Below are positions 23,257-34,035 of a stretch of 64,000 bases of DNA, piece by piece. A model generated the notes under the pieces. The model saw only the letters and a program-made list of their open reading frames with translations. It was not told where the DNA came from and ran no database searches. Made by a program: the position numbers and the translations under genes. Position 1 is the stretch's first letter. Every line of letters starts with the position of its first letter. The stretch comes from Isochrysis galbana (lineage: Eukaryota > Haptophyta > Isochrysidales > Isochrysidaceae): the NCBI GenBank assembly GCA_018136815.1, contig CM030931.1, positions 5,648,148-5,712,147 on the forward strand. Reading direction: 5' to 3'.

Positions 23257-23775
23257 TTATTTGCAGCATATCAACCATTGCGGCGGCACCAGATTAACGA
23301 ACCTCACTAGCTGGTCCTGGACCTTCTCGTAGGTCGTTTTGTCGCGGCACGTTTTGAAGACGACGGTGACGGGAGTGTTAGCGTCATAGTCCTCCCAGGT
23401 GGCGTTGCTGTCCTGTGGGCACGCTGCGTTCTTTTTGGCGATAGGCTGGCCCGACTGGGTCAGGATCCACTCATTTGCGATGGTGCTGTACATCCCAATG
23501 CTGCCGGTCCCGGAGTACGCGACTGTGAGGCCGCTCGGTGGCGAGAGCATCTCGAAGAGAGCACCGTCGAACAAGGAGCCCTGGGAGCCATCGACTGCGA
23601 CTTCGAAGACATCGCAGCCGCAGTTGGGTTTGGCGTAAGCCGACCGGCCGTGGACAGGGGAGAGATGCTCTGTGCCGGCGGCTTGCGCGGAGTGGAGGGC
23701 GCGGGATGCGCTCGCAGGGTGCTCAGCCTCGGCGGCGACGGCTAACGCGAGGACGAGGGGCAGCTTGGCCATCAT
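23257..23775 (-). CDS. Small secreted protein, unrecognised
   Basis: Single exon, 172 residues, starting at tandem ATG codons (23775 or 23772). The N-terminus (MMAKLPLVLALAVAAEAEHP) is a classic signal peptide with probable cleavage after Ala-Glu-Ala or nearby. The mature part has at least six Cys, including a CGC motif and a terminal ICC pair, a possible N-glycosylation site (NAT) and an even residue mix without repeats. This fits a disulfide-bonded extracellular or lumenal protein of about 15 kDa. No family recognised. It lies alone, with a purine-rich minisatellite just upstream of its start. Confidence 0.7.
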   Translation of the reverse strand: MMAKLPLVLALAVAAEAEHPASASRALHSAQAAGTEHLSPVHGRSAYAKPNCGCDVFEVAVDGSQGSLFDGALFEMLSPPSGLTVAYSGTGSIGMYSTIANEWILTQSGQPIAKKNAACPQDSNATWEDYDANTPVTVVFKTCRDKTTYEKVQDQLVRFVNLVPPQWLICCK

Positions 23776-23879
23776 CTGGTCGAACAGTTCTGCTTGGAGT
23801 CGGGAGGAGGGAGGGAGGGCGGGATTCGAAGTACGTGTGGGAAGGCTCTCGAGTTTGTTGGGAGGAGAGAGGGGAAAAC

Positions 23880-24025
23880 GTGGCCGCCGCCCCCTTCGGA
23901 GATTCGTGAGAGACGGAGAAAGAGTAGTAGTTTCCCCCCCATCGGATTGGTGAGAGAGAGTAGTAGTTTCCCCCCTTCGGATTCGTGAAAGAGAAGAGAG
24001 ACGGAGAGAGAGTAGAGGAGTGTGT
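23880..24025. repeat. Short minisatellite with TAGTAGTTTCCCCC core
   Basis: Units of roughly 37-50 bp carrying GATTCGTGAGAGA, AGAGTAGTAGTTTCCCCCC and CATCGGATTGGTGAGAG are repeated in tandem two to three times, with drift, before grading into GA-rich DNA. Confidence 0.6.
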
Positions 24026-24149
24026 GGGCGGCCCCGCTCCTTCCGCCTCCCCGCCTCCCACGCGAGAGAGAGAGAGAGAGAGAGCCGCCTACTTTTGATA
24101 TCGGCGGCGGCGGGCAGCCGCGGACACGCGGCGGGCGCCTCTCGGCTCT

Positions 24150-24640
24150 CTCTCTCGGCTCTCTCTCGGCTCTCTCCCCTCTCCCCTCTCCCCTCTCCTC
24201 TCCCCTCTCTCCTCTACCCTCTCTCCTCTCCTCTCTCCTCTCTCCTCTCTCCTCTCTCCTCTCTCCTCTCTCCTCTCTCCTCTCTCCTCTCTCCTCTCTC
24301 CTCTCTCCTCTCTCCTCTCTCCTCCTCTCTCCTCTCTCCTCTCTCCTCTCTCCTCTCTCCTCTCTCCTCTCTCCTCTCTCCTCTCTCCTCTCTCCCTCTC
24401 CTCTCTCCTCTCTCCCTCCCTCCCCTCTCCCCTCTCCCCTCTCCCCTCTCCTCTCTCCTCTCCCCTCTCTCCCCTCTCCTCTCTCCCCTCTCCCCTCTCC
24501 TCTCCCCTCTCCCCTCTCCTCTCTCCTCTCTCCTCTCTCCTCTCTCCTCTCTCCTCTCTCCTCTCTCCTCTCTCCTCTCTCCTCTCTCCTCTCTCCTCTC
24601 TCCCCTCTCCTCTCTCCTCTCTCCCTCCCTCCCTCTCTCC
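24150..24640. repeat. Imperfect CTCTCCT-type satellite
   Basis: Mostly CTCTCCT heptamers, with interspersed variants CTCTCCC, CTCCC and a CTCCT interruption. It is therefore a less homogeneous relative of the arrays at 17425 and 18390. Confidence 0.85.
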
Positions 24641-24769
24641 GGCGACGGCGGGCAACGGGCGCCGCCATCTCCTCTCCGTCATGTGGGATGGGTTGGGGAT
24701 CTGACCGGGTTTTGGCGCGGGGGGGGGGGGGCGGGAAGGGGAAGGGGGGAGGGGGAGAGAGAGGGAGAG

Positions 24770-24983
24770 AAGCGAGCCTCAAGGAGGAGAAGAGAGAGAG
24801 AGACGAGGAAGAGAAGAGAGGAGATCCACGCTCTGGGGAGAGAGAGAGAGAGAGTCGTGGTAGAGAGAGAGAGAACACGGCGCTCCCTGTAGCAAAGAGC
24901 CAAGGGGAGATCTGGGAGATCTAGAAGATCTCTCTCCCGCTCTCTCCCTCTCCACGAGAGCGAGACATAAGATCTCCCCCAGG

Positions 24984-25022
<39 letters not shown>

Positions 25023-25038
25023 CCTCCCTCTCTCTCTC

Positions 25039-25114
<76 letters not shown>

Positions 25115-25130
25115 CGAGAGAGAGAGCGAC
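24770..25130. repeat. GA/CT microsatellite cluster
   Basis: GA runs at about 24790-24870 are followed by an almost uninterrupted CT run at about 24985-25112. The two can pair as an inverted repeat (CCACGAGAG and CTCTCGTGG also flank the run). Confidence 0.85.
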
Positions 25131-25139
25131 AGAGAGAGT

Positions 25140-26643
25140 AGAAAGTAAGCCCCCACGTGGTGCCCCATCCGCGAGAGGAGAGAGGAGACGAGGATACTCC
25201 TACGTTAGTTCTGCCTCTCTCTCTCTTCTCGTAGGAGGGAGGGGGAGGGAAGGGGACTACTCGTCCTTCTTCCCCGGAGGCTCCGGGGGGAGCGAATCCC
25301 TGGAGAAGCAGGAGACTTTGAAGAAGTTTAGAAGTTTAGTATACTGCGCCGCGAGAGTGTGAAGCCACGGCAGAAGGGGGAGAGGGGGGGGGGGGGGGGG
25401 CGGGGCGTTGGCCGTTGGTTGGCGCCCAGCGCCCACCGGTGGGTTGTACAATGTCGCGCGTCCCGTAGAAAGAGGGCCGTCTGCCGTCGTCATTCTCTTC
25501 TCACAAATCCAATCAAAATATTTCGGGGAGTTCTGCAGGGGTTTCAATCCGATTTCAACGAGGTTTCACTCCGCGTTTGACTTTTCAACGTCGGGGTGAA
25601 ACCTCGGTGAAACCATGTTTGTTTAACTCCGCCCAGTGGTCGCGTGGAACCACGCTGGCGGGTTTCACTCCTAGTTTTTTGCTCCTACGCGAGCGATGGC
25701 GGTGCGCTTGTCGCATGCGGCCCGCCACTCTGGGAGCGAAAGGGTGGGGGTGCGGTCGCACTGGGGCCGCGCGAGCCCGCGCGCGCACACCAACCTCTCA
25801 CCTATCACCTCACTCTCGCCCACACCCGGCCACGCCGTGAACGCAGGCCGAGGCGGAGGACGCGAACAAGAAGTGGCTCATGGATTGGACCGAGCCGCGG
25901 AAGATCGCTCTGCTGAAGCAGGTGATCGACTGCGGCCCGAAGGCCTTTATGGACACCCGAACCCGAACGACACGAATAAGAAACAGGTCACCTTGTGACA
26001 CAGGAGAAAGAGAAAGGCGAGAACACTCGCTGGGGACAAGTGCAAGTGCACGCCGTCCAGCCCAACCCTTCGTTAGCCGAACGATCACACCCGACCGACC
26101 AACAACAGGACTGCCCAGAACCCGCACTCTGAACCAGGCCCATGGTAGCGCACCTGGGCCGAACCCCGGATACCAAAGAAAGACAAAGGAATGACGGGGG
26201 GAAGGGGAGGAGGTGGAGGGAAGAAAAAAAACATCTGAAGATTCGGGGCTACACGCGGAGATGGACGATGGACGGCAGCGTGCTCCTCGATCCTCGACCC
26301 CAAGCTCGATGTATTCAAAACAATCGCTGTGATGAGCAGCCCAAGTTCGCCGCATGGCGCATGGCGGAAAGCGGAAATACATGTACGAAGAGGAGACGGT
26401 TCTCGCTCCCGACGGCGACTCCTCGTTGTGTGGCTTCGTTTTTTTTTTGTTCGCTGCATTCTTCTCCAGACTCGTTTCTTTCTTTGTAGCGTTGTAGCGG
26501 CCGTTTAAGTGAGTTTTCGGAGTGTCCCTTTCCCTCTGTTGTCTGTTGACTGGGTGGTTTTGTGCGTGATATGTCATGTGTCATCGTGGTTTGTGTCGCC
26601 ATGTAACGCGCGCGCTCCCTCTCTCCTTCTCAAAACTGCATTG
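25140..26643. other. Intergenic stretch with one exon-like fragment
   Basis: A poly-G run lies at 25387-25400. At 25847-25921, after a CAG acceptor and before CAG|GTGATC, 25 codons read as a Lys/Trp/Glu-rich peptide (KKWLMDWTEPRKIALLKQ). That could be one exon of a gene whose other exons I cannot find. Nothing else is supported. Confidence 0.35.
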
Positions 26644-26712
26644 GCTAGAAACCCAGATGGGACAATAGGCTTCTAATAGGTTCTATTAAGAGGTCAAGTT
26701 ATAGTTTCAGCG

Positions 26713-27609
26713 ATGGAGCGCGCGCCGACCGCTCCCCTCTCCCAGCCCCCCGCAGTCACGACGCCCCAACGGGGCCGCCCCAAGCCGCCGGAGCCAAAGC
26801 GCTCGCAGGCCTCCGCACCGCCCGACAACGACGTCGAGATGGCGCCGCCGTCTTCGCCTCCCAGGCAGCCACAGAAGCAGGGAACAGGCAAAGCCCTGTT
26901 CCCTGCAGACCATCACAGCCAGAGCCAGGCTCAGAACGCCAACGCCGCCGGGCAGCCACCCACTCAAGGACTCCCCATGGGGTGTGGCAGCTCTGCTGCC
27001 ACCCCCATGGCGGTAACTCCTACCACCTGTGCACCCCTCGGGGGCGGGCACATGACACAACAAACAATTCTTGGAGCTTTTGCTCCCTCCAACCAACAAC
27101 CAAACCCCACACCAAAATCGTATGCGCAAGCCGCGCACGGACACAAGGGGAAGGAGCCCCACAGGCAAGCTCAGCAGCCACCAGCCCATCAGCCACAGCC
27201 ACAGTCGCGCAAGCGGGCCGACCCGCAGTCGGACCCGATGCCGACTCCCAACAACAACACCTCATTCGCCTCCCCTCCACCAGAGGAGGAAGAAGAACCC
27301 GAAGACACCCCTTTTTTCATTCAGCTAGCTCAGCTAGCTGAGGACAAAAAGGACATTAAAAGTGAAGATGTAGCAACATTCATGAAATTCCTACTCTCTA
27401 GGCTGGAAGGCCTAGATGCCACGCCAGACGGTATGGATAAGGGCCGAAAGGGCCCTTGGATTTTTTACGTCGACGACGATGCACACAACCAATTCAAGGC
27501 AGCCTACGGCGACAAACTTCAAACGGTGCTCTCGGGAGTCCCGCACGAATTTGGAGTCACCTACGGCGAGCTAGCCGATTCAGCGCCACGCAAGTGGGAT
27601 CCGAAATAG
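26713..27609 (+). CDS. LINE ORF N-terminal fragment
   Basis: A 298-codon frame opening with MERAPTAPLSQPP, the family signature also seen at 43350 (MERAAAPHLS) and at 43255 on the minus strand (MERAATAPEP). It is Pro/Gln-rich to about residue 200, then acidic, then homologous to the pre-endonuclease segment of the intact LINE. It ends at a TAG soon after the deletion joint, so it cannot make an active retrotransposon protein. Whether the shortened protein is made is unknown. Confidence 0.7.
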   Translation: MERAPTAPLSQPPAVTTPQRGRPKPPEPKRSQASAPPDNDVEMAPPSSPPRQPQKQGTGKALFPADHHSQSQAQNANAAGQPPTQGLPMGCGSSAATPMAVTPTTCAPLGGGHMTQQTILGAFAPSNQQPNPTPKSYAQAAHGHKGKEPHRQAQQPPAHQPQPQSRKRADPQSDPMPTPNNNTSFASPPPEEEEEPEDTPFFIQLAQLAEDKKDIKSEDVATFMKFLLSRLEGLDATPDGMDKGRKGPWIFYVDDDAHNQFKAAYGDKLQTVLSGVPHEFGVTYGELADSAPRKWDPK

Positions 27610-27614
27610 CCCAA

Positions 27615-27974
27615 CGTCTTTTCTGTTATCAGGTGGATAGACCGCACCCCTCCTCGGGATACTTAGGTATCCTGGCGTGGAGGTACATCCTAACCGACTT
27701 CTATAATATCCAGTATGGCAACGCGGACGGCAGGTCCGTTAAATCGATTTTAAGAGCGATACTTACGAGATACCACCTCCTAGTAACGGCGAAAGTCGGT
27801 TTCTTTCAGAGGCTAAAAAAACAACGAGAGAATATGGGGTTACACGCCCCGAGCAACAAACATATTAAGAAAATGGTAAGCCCGCTGTACACGATGGACA
27901 AGGACTTCAACATAGGAACGTCGGAGGACCTCTTGCAAGCGGCAAGAGGTCTGGACCTACGGCACATCACCTAA
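27615..27974 (+). pseudogene. LINE ORF C-terminal fragment
   Basis: About 120 codons corresponding to the last part of the intact LINE polyprotein downstream of its zinc knuckle. The frame differs from that of the N-terminal fragment, so the two are not joined in one protein. Confidence 0.7.
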
Positions 27975-28632
27975 AGTAGCTAAACCACTTCGTCGGAATC
28001 ACAGCGGTTATTAAGGAGGAGCCTAAGAGATTTAAGGGAGGATAACCCGAGCCAACACCGGCACAAAGGATGAACCACAGTCTCCCGCCCCCTTCTCTCC
28101 AACTCCCGGCCGAAGCAGCGCGCGCGGCCTCCCCGGAACCAGCTTCTCCGAAAATGAGGGAACTGGGAAAGGGGGAGGGGGTTGTTAGGGGTTAAGGTCG
28201 GGTAGTAGGGAGGTACACTAGCACACTGCCTCACGCCGCACACGTAGCGGGGAATTTTAAGAAGATTTTTTTCTATTAAGAGGTCAAGAGGCCTACTAGA
28301 CCTGTTACCTGTTAATAGGTAATAGGTAAAAAAAAACCTTTCAGGATTCTCGCCTCGCGCGTGGCTATAGGCCTATACTATAGGTACCGCTATCGGAGCC
28401 ACGCCCAAATCATCTCAGATCCCTTCCTCTCCCTACTAACTAAGCTCAGAAGTCAGAAGCCAATCATATTCATATTATAAATCACATACTGATACATCTA
28501 CAATATAAGTAAAATGAGTTTTATTTTGACCTGTTACGGACCTATTGCGACCTGTTAACATGTCCTCTTAATAGGAAGAGGTCCCCGAAACCTGTTGACC
28601 TTGTACCTGTTGTCCCATCCGGGGCTAGAAAC

Positions 28633-29802
28633 GCCCAAGCAGGTATAGGATGAAGGAAAAAGGAAGACGAAGAAGGTGAAGACTGGAGACTGGGGGGAGT
28701 GTTAGAATATTATAGTAGTATGTAGAATTATTATAAAAATAAAACGGACAAGTGCTATATATATGATTGTTCGATGGGTATTATAATAAACGGACTATGG
28801 ACTTTGATGGCTCAACTTGAGTCTGTCCCATATTCGACGGAACGTGACCTTTGAACGCTTCTCGCCTAGAGAGAGAGGAGAGTTGGGCAATGGGCGGCGG
28901 GGGCGCTCGCGAAGCGCAACCGCCTCTCCCACCTCCACAAGACGATTCTAATAGTAAAAGGAGTTTTGAGGAAGTAGATCAGACCATTTAAGCTTAGTCT
29001 AGGAGCGGACAACTGATATCCCTGATTTGGTAGTTTGGAGCTATTACTGTTACTGAGAGACTGAGAGCTCAGAACAGCACGTACAGTTATCCCATCTTAG
29101 GGAGGATCTGGGCTGGTGTGGCGATGCCCCCCTGCCTCCTGCCTGCCAAAGGGCAAAGGGCAGCGCAGGAGGGCGGGCGGTTCCCTCCCCCCATCAGGGT
29201 GGGCCGGGAGAGGCGGAAGGGAGCGTGCGCTCCCCCATGCGAATCAACTATAAAGTTCGTTGGCGGCGTCGGCGATGGACCGATCGTCAGTCGTGGCCGG
29301 GTGGGCGGAAGGAGAGGATGGGAGCAGTAAAGATAGTTGATAGCACAGAACTAGTGGCAGTAGTGGTATTAGTGTTAACGCTAAGATATGACTTCGTAAG
29401 CATAAAATCTCACGTAACTTATGAGATCATCCGAATGCTTGACTCACGCCCCGACTACATCATGATGTAGCATTAGGCTAGAATGCACGATCGCACCTCG
29501 CAGCTCGTGGGCGCATAGACACAACATGAACTGGCTCTTGGACACTTCTCCCACATCCCAACGCACTCACCCTTGTCGCAGGTAGCATGCGTTTGTATGC
29601 GATGGATTGTGAATCTTTGGGTCTACCAGGAATTCGTCTGCTGGTACGGTAAACACAAATCTTCCCCGGCCAACCCAAAGATCAGTCTCGTAAACGAGCA
29701 CGGGTGCAACATATCGAGCGAGTGAGCACTGAGTAGTGCATAGAGATATCAGACCCCTTGATTGGCCTGCACTAGAACTCAATTGACAAGCTCGTCATAG
29801 CC
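28633..29802. other. Intergenic, AT-richer stretch
   Basis: Bases 28700-28850 are AT-rich without a gene. At 29135-29270 a GC-rich block with a TGCCAAAGGGCAAAGGGCAG near-palindrome is followed by AACTATAAAGTT and GATGG, which resembles a LINE 5' end. At 29347-29380 the words CTAGTGGCAGTAGTGGTA and TAACGCT recur at 50724-50752. No protein gene seen. Confidence 0.45.
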
Positions 29803-30963
29803 TCAACTGGAACTGTAATCGGCCGAGAGATTACGAGCATATTGGATGTAGTGGGCACACATGGCATGAGGGTGTGCAATCAGATCATATGCGTCTTGCA
29901 CGTCTCCAGAAATGACTCGAGGGTCCTCAGGACAGATCTTGCCTTGGTATGTAGCCAGAATGAAGTTGATTGAGAAGATGTAAATCAGCACAAGGATGAC
30001 GACAAAGGGGCCGATAAATAAGAGGTAAAGCAATAGGCTCAGCAGCCACCGTGTGATATGGAAACATTTGAATTGATCCGCAAGGTGCTTCTCCTGAAGG
30101 CCCCGAAGCCAATAACTGCGTGGCCCTTCTTCTCTGAGTATCTCACAATCGTCAATCCATATCTTTACGTTTGTGTTTGTGATGCCAGCTTGTTCAATGA
30201 ACATGTTCAACGAGATGGTGCCGCTGACCTCAAGATCTCTCATTTTCTTGGCCGAGGTAAAGATCGTATAGCCAAAAAGCAGACAGGATAAGATGCTGTC
30301 GCTCGACTGCACGGCAAGCGAGAGCTTCGAAGCCTCTGTTTCATCTATGTAGATATTGATGAAAATAACTACAACGACGGTCATCGGCCAAAGAAGACCC
30401 ACAATCACCGAGGTCGAGGAGCAGGTGGGCCAAAAACCATGGCCGTTTTCAAAGTCAAGTATGATCTTTTTCTGCAACAGCATTGCATAAGTCCATCGGC
30501 ACTCAACGTATTGCCATGCAAAGTCCATGAGAGGGAAAAGCGAGAGCATACCGAGGCCGACATGAGCATATGCCAGGACCCCCCTTTGAAACGCGTCGCT
30601 CGTGTACAGCCGCTCTCCTTCCGTCAGGGACCATTCCCAATAGACGCGGACGTACACCAGAAAAAGGGTCCAGTATTGTTGAAGCAGAAGAAACATGAGA
30701 CCAGCGGAGGAAATGATCAGCGACAAGGATGTGACGAAGTAATCGAAAAAGCAATGCCCGAATATCACGCACCACCAGCTTGGCCAACACAAGCATGACT
30801 GACAACACCAGCGTGGCCAACACCAGCTTGACTGAGTTTCCGTCGTTGCGAGCCCACCGCTACGTTTGTGAAGAGGTAATTTCTCTGAGTCACGGTAGAA
30901 GGCCCTTCGCAACGCGCTCATTGGGTCTCGCACGCTCTTGCACCTGACTGGTGCATAGTGCAT
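29803..30963 (-). CDS. Polytopic membrane protein, unrecognised
   Basis: Single exon of 386 residues from ATG 30963 (a second Met lies at residue 15). It has at least six strongly hydrophobic segments: a long one near residues 60-105 containing SLSLIISSAGLMFLLLQQYW, LGMLSLFPLMDFAWQYV, VIVGLLWPMTVVVVIFINIY, SILSCLLFGYTIF, and a late pair LLSLLLYLLFIGPFVVILVL. Between them lie soluble loops, including an acidic IWIDDCEILREEGP. No catalytic motif or known transporter signature is seen. The gene is intronless and lower in GC than neighbouring host genes, which could mean recent arrival. A partial tandem repeat in the DNA (30779-30835) makes an odd Cys/Trp-rich stretch near residue 50. Confidence 0.7.
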   Translation of the reverse strand: MHYAPVRCKSVRDPMSALRRAFYRDSEKLPLHKRSGGLATTETQSSWCWPRWCCQSCLCWPSWWCVIFGHCFFDYFVTSLSLIISSAGLMFLLLQQYWTLFLVYVRVYWEWSLTEGERLYTSDAFQRGVLAYAHVGLGMLSLFPLMDFAWQYVECRWTYAMLLQKKIILDFENGHGFWPTCSSTSVIVGLLWPMTVVVVIFINIYIDETEASKLSLAVQSSDSILSCLLFGYTIFTSAKKMRDLEVSGTISLNMFIEQAGITNTNVKIWIDDCEILREEGPRSYWLRGLQEKHLADQFKCFHITRWLLSLLLYLLFIGPFVVILVLIYIFSINFILATYQGKICPEDPRVISGDVQDAYDLIAHPHAMCAHYIQYARNLSADYSSS

Positions 30964-32560
30964 TGAGACGGAGCATGGTTAGCGCATGTGTGACCTGCAG
31001 AGATTACCGCCTCGTGTTTGTTTCCTTTGGGTGGGCGTTCAGAGTGCCTGGCTGTGGTAGAGTCACGTGAGGCCATGCTGGCGCGCGGACAAACCAACGC
31101 TCTGAAGTGCCGGCGCACGAGAGCTTAGCAGGTGTCTGTGTGCTGCCTCTCGTTGCGGGTGGGGGGGCGCCTACCTGGACTCGACGACGGGAAAGCTTCT
31201 TCCCTTGCTCCGCAGGTACGTGAGAGCAGAGCCTCTCTCTTACGCCACCGAGTCCGACGTCGGCTTGATTCAAGAAGGGTTCTGTGGGACTGGGGAGGTA
31301 AGAGTAGGGAAGAAAGGGGCGGGGAGAGAGAGAGAGAGAGAGGATGAGGGGGGAGAGCGGTCCTCCGAGAGAGGAAGAAAGAGAGGGCCAAGTTAGGGGA
31401 AGAAGGGTGGGAGGGAGGGGGGGGGAGGGGGGGGGGAGGGGGGAAGGTGGGGGGAAGGAAGGGGGGAAGAGGGGGAGAGGGGGGGGAGCGGAGTGAAGTT
31501 TGTGCTGCCGCGATGCGAGAATCTGCCGAGGGGGGAGGGGGGAAGGGGGGGGGTACCAAGTGGACGGGGACCGGACCGGACCAGCGGAGACCACCGGCGA
31601 AAGGGAGACACCTCCTCCTCCAAGGGCTGCGACCGTTAGGGCTGGTAGGCAGTTAGCCAGGGCGCGTACCGCACTTTGCTTCTGGCGCGCGAGGAGGCGG
31701 GTTTGGACAGGGCGGGGGAGGGGGGGGGCGCGTGCGCAGGCGCGCGCTGCACGGCATGCTCGCGCAGAAGTCCTAAAGGGGCTCCGCCGGGCAGTTCGGG
31801 GAGCAGTGGAGGCTGGGGCTTAGCCTTTGGCCTCTCCTGCCTCCTGCCTCTCCCTCGCTCCCTCGTGTGCCTCCCCGGTCATGGGTGCCCTCTGGATGCC
31901 CTGTCCGTCTGGCGAGCGACCAGGAAAGGGGGAAGGGGTGGGGGGCAGGGGGGCGGTGATTGCGAGAATACCGGCCCATGCGGGCCTGGCCCGGGCGTGC
32001 GGCTCAGGTCACGTTAGTTAGGCCCTGGTAAAGGTTTCGTACCCGAACCCGAACCCCCAAAGTTTTGTGCAAAAGTTTTGCAAAAGTTTTGCGGCAAAAA
32101 GTGTCAGCACAATTGCACACGTCACGCGTCCCCCACAAGGTATTTTTTAGCCGTTTACGTTACGTCTCATGTCTCGTCGTATGCATGCGCCATATGATGC
32201 AGCAAGTATGCAGATAGAGAGAGAGTGTGTATGAATGTTATTACTACTACTACCTCCGTTCCATTACTCAGACGTCAAGGAGGCTTAAAACAATGACAGT
32301 TAGCTAGACACTAATATTGGGGCCCCGCCAAGGACATGAGAGGGGAGAGGATACATTGGGGCTTAACACCAACATTTTGTTTCCTCTCAACTGTGTGGTT
32401 CACACCAATAGACAAGGTCACAAAGAAAGGTGTTCTATTCAGTGTCTGTCGTATTTCATACGATGACAGACTTTTACTTCTAACCTGTGGGCTATTTTAA
32501 GCCTCAAGGTCTCGTCGATTGGTATACCGCCTCTTCTCTTACTTTCTCTCGATGTCATCA
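30964..32560. other. Intergenic stretch with G-rich tracts and a repeat remnant
   Basis: At 31216-31297 a stretch lies between CAG and GAG|GTAAGA and reads 27 codons (LSYATESDVGLIQEGFCGTG). It is exon-like but isolated. Bases 31320-31560 are purine- and G-rich. Bases 31724-31990 are a diverged copy of the repeat at 51240-51470 (GGGGAGCAGTGGAGGCTGGG, GGCGAGCGACCAGG). The rest has no feature I can support. Confidence 0.45.
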
Positions 32561-32929
32561 AATGCTCCATGACTGTCTTCTGTCTTCTCTCGTCCATCGG
32601 TCGTAGCTCCCCAGCGAGTTCTGCCCTCGTTGTGCCGACCCCTCTGTCGCATGTCTGCGCGTTGCTGAATTGCCCTGCTGCCGACGCCTGGCCGTCCGTC
32701 CAGGTGTGGTTTGTTTTCGCTCCGTTTGGTTTAGTTTGTGTGGTTTTGTGCCCTCAGACTTTTTGAGACCATGTGTTGTAGTCTCCCGTGTCTACCTCGG
32801 ACCTAAGAAGCTCTCATTCTCATTCTCTCTCTCTTCCACTAGCTCGCTAGCTAGCCTCGTCTCTACTCTCCGACGCCACGCGTCGCAATCCTCCGATCTT
32901 CAGTCTACCTCATCGCTCGTAGCGCTCGA

Positions 32930-34035
32930 TGGCAGACACTGTACACTGTCAGACCCGACTCTTACTATGACCTTTCAGACATCTTCCCGCAAGCAACAAA
33001 CAACGATCCTTCCACGACCGCGTCAGCTGCCGGCTCGATCGAACGGCCCTCTGCCTATGAGCCTGTAGTCATCGCGTGTTCGACAAGCACAAATTCCGCC
33101 TTGGCGCCTACGACCGCGCCCTCTCACAGTCCCGCTCCCCCTCTGTCCATGGGAGATGGGAGCAGCGGGAACCTCTTTTGGCCCACAAGGGGTCCACTTC
33201 GTCGGATCCGGCGGCTCCTCCGAGCCTCCGCAAGACCCTTCGAACACCGCGGCGCCATCCACCGCTCCGTCAGACGAGCCGCTGCTCATGGATCCATTCC
33301 GCGAGCGAGCCGAGCTCACCTTCCTCGGGACCTCGGGCTACCCGAAGCTCGACCCCCATGCCCACCCGCTCGAAGACAGCGCTTGGGAACACGTGAGCGA
33401 GGCTCCCTCCGCCGCTGACCTCTTGGCCGGTCGCCTCGCCTACATACAGTCCGCGATCGAAGCTCAACAACTTCGAGACGAGAAGCGCGACCGAGAGCAC
33501 ATTGCCCTCCTCGAGATGATAGCGGGCCTTAACGCCCATGTCATAGCCTTGCGGGCCTCCACCACCCCGACGGCCGCGGAAGAGATGACGGACCCTCCGG
33601 CGCCGAAACCGCCTCCTCCTTCGACTGCGCGTCCGCCAGAACCTTACTTACTTGGCTGCCCCACCTCGCACTTCTGTGGGGGCGCTCCCTTACACCGCTC
33701 GCTCCGCGCCTCGGGCTGATTTCACTCCCGCTCCAGTCTACTGGCATCCCGAAGATCTCCACGCACCGCCGGTGCCCTTCACGCCTAGACCCCGCTTCAC
33801 GCCTCGCCGTGAGGACGCTAGCGCTCCGCCGCTGTCAACCATTGGCCCGCACCTTGCTCTCAGCCGCTCTTTCCCACCGCCGACGAATTCGCCAAGCGGG
33901 CGCCTGCGTCGTGTTCGTCGGAATACTTGCTGTAGAGCCACTGCAGGGTTTATTATCGTTTGTTATGGTGGTTGTTTGTGTGAGAAGCTACAATGGTACA
34001 GTGGTCATAGGTGTTGTGTGACGATTGGAGTGTAG
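32930..34035 (+). pseudogene. Possible gag-like open frames, broken
   Basis: Three successive frames with protein-like composition overlap at their ends: a Ser/Thr/Pro-rich one (about 32950-33170), then 33156-33719, which includes a likely coiled coil (AYIQSAIEAQQLRDEKRDRE, then HIALLEMIAGLNAHVIALRA), then a Pro/Arg-rich one (33652-34035). A Pro-rich plus coiled-coil layout is common in retrotransposon gag proteins, but I find no zinc knuckle, protease or long terminal repeats. It could equally be a spliced host gene with introns I did not resolve. Confidence 0.3.

Larger units (their letters stand above)
26699..28270 (+). mobile_element. Internally deleted LINE derivative with 18-bp target duplication
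   Basis: Flanked by perfect copies of TTCTATTAAGAGGTCAAG at 26681-26698 and 28271-28288. From the ATG at 26713 it encodes 298 residues of the LINE N-terminal region: a Pro/Gln-rich start, then a segment matching the intact LINE (LEGLDATPDG, GPWIFYVDDDAHNQFKAAYG against LEGVDPEPDF, GPWHIAVNEDCAQQFKERYG). It then jumps to the far C-terminal part (about 27615-27974: YLGILAWRYILTDFYNIQYG matches ALYVIAWKYILRDFYRVEFE). A 3' region with GGGTAGTAGGGAGG and CACACTGCCTCACGCCGCAC ends in an oligo-T run. Endonuclease and reverse transcriptase are absent. The target duplications frame the deleted form itself, so it probably moved as such. Confidence 0.88.
26643..28632. mobile_element. DNA transposon remnant with 17-bp inverted ends, split by a LINE derivative
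   Basis: A 10-bp direct duplication GGCTAGAAAC occurs at 26643-26652 and 28623-28632. Directly inside are inverted ends CCAGATGGGACAATAGG (26653-26669) and the complement of CCGGATGGGACAACAGG (28606-28622), matching at 15 of 17 positions. Subterminal words such as AATAGGT and CCTCTTAATAGG recur inside both ends. Removing the LINE derivative and one of its target copies leaves about 360 bp, too short for a transposase, so it is a non-autonomous (MITE-like) element. A 10-bp duplication would fit Mutator-like transposons; that class assignment is inference. Confidence 0.75.

Noticed and set aside
25847..25921. Exon-like segment WTEPRKIALLKQ between CAG and CAG|GT
   Set aside because: Attractive but isolated; no partner exons found, so not listed as a gene.
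31216..31297. Exon-like segment between CAG and GAG|GTAAGA
   Set aside because: Only 27 codons, no neighbours in phase and no recognised family.
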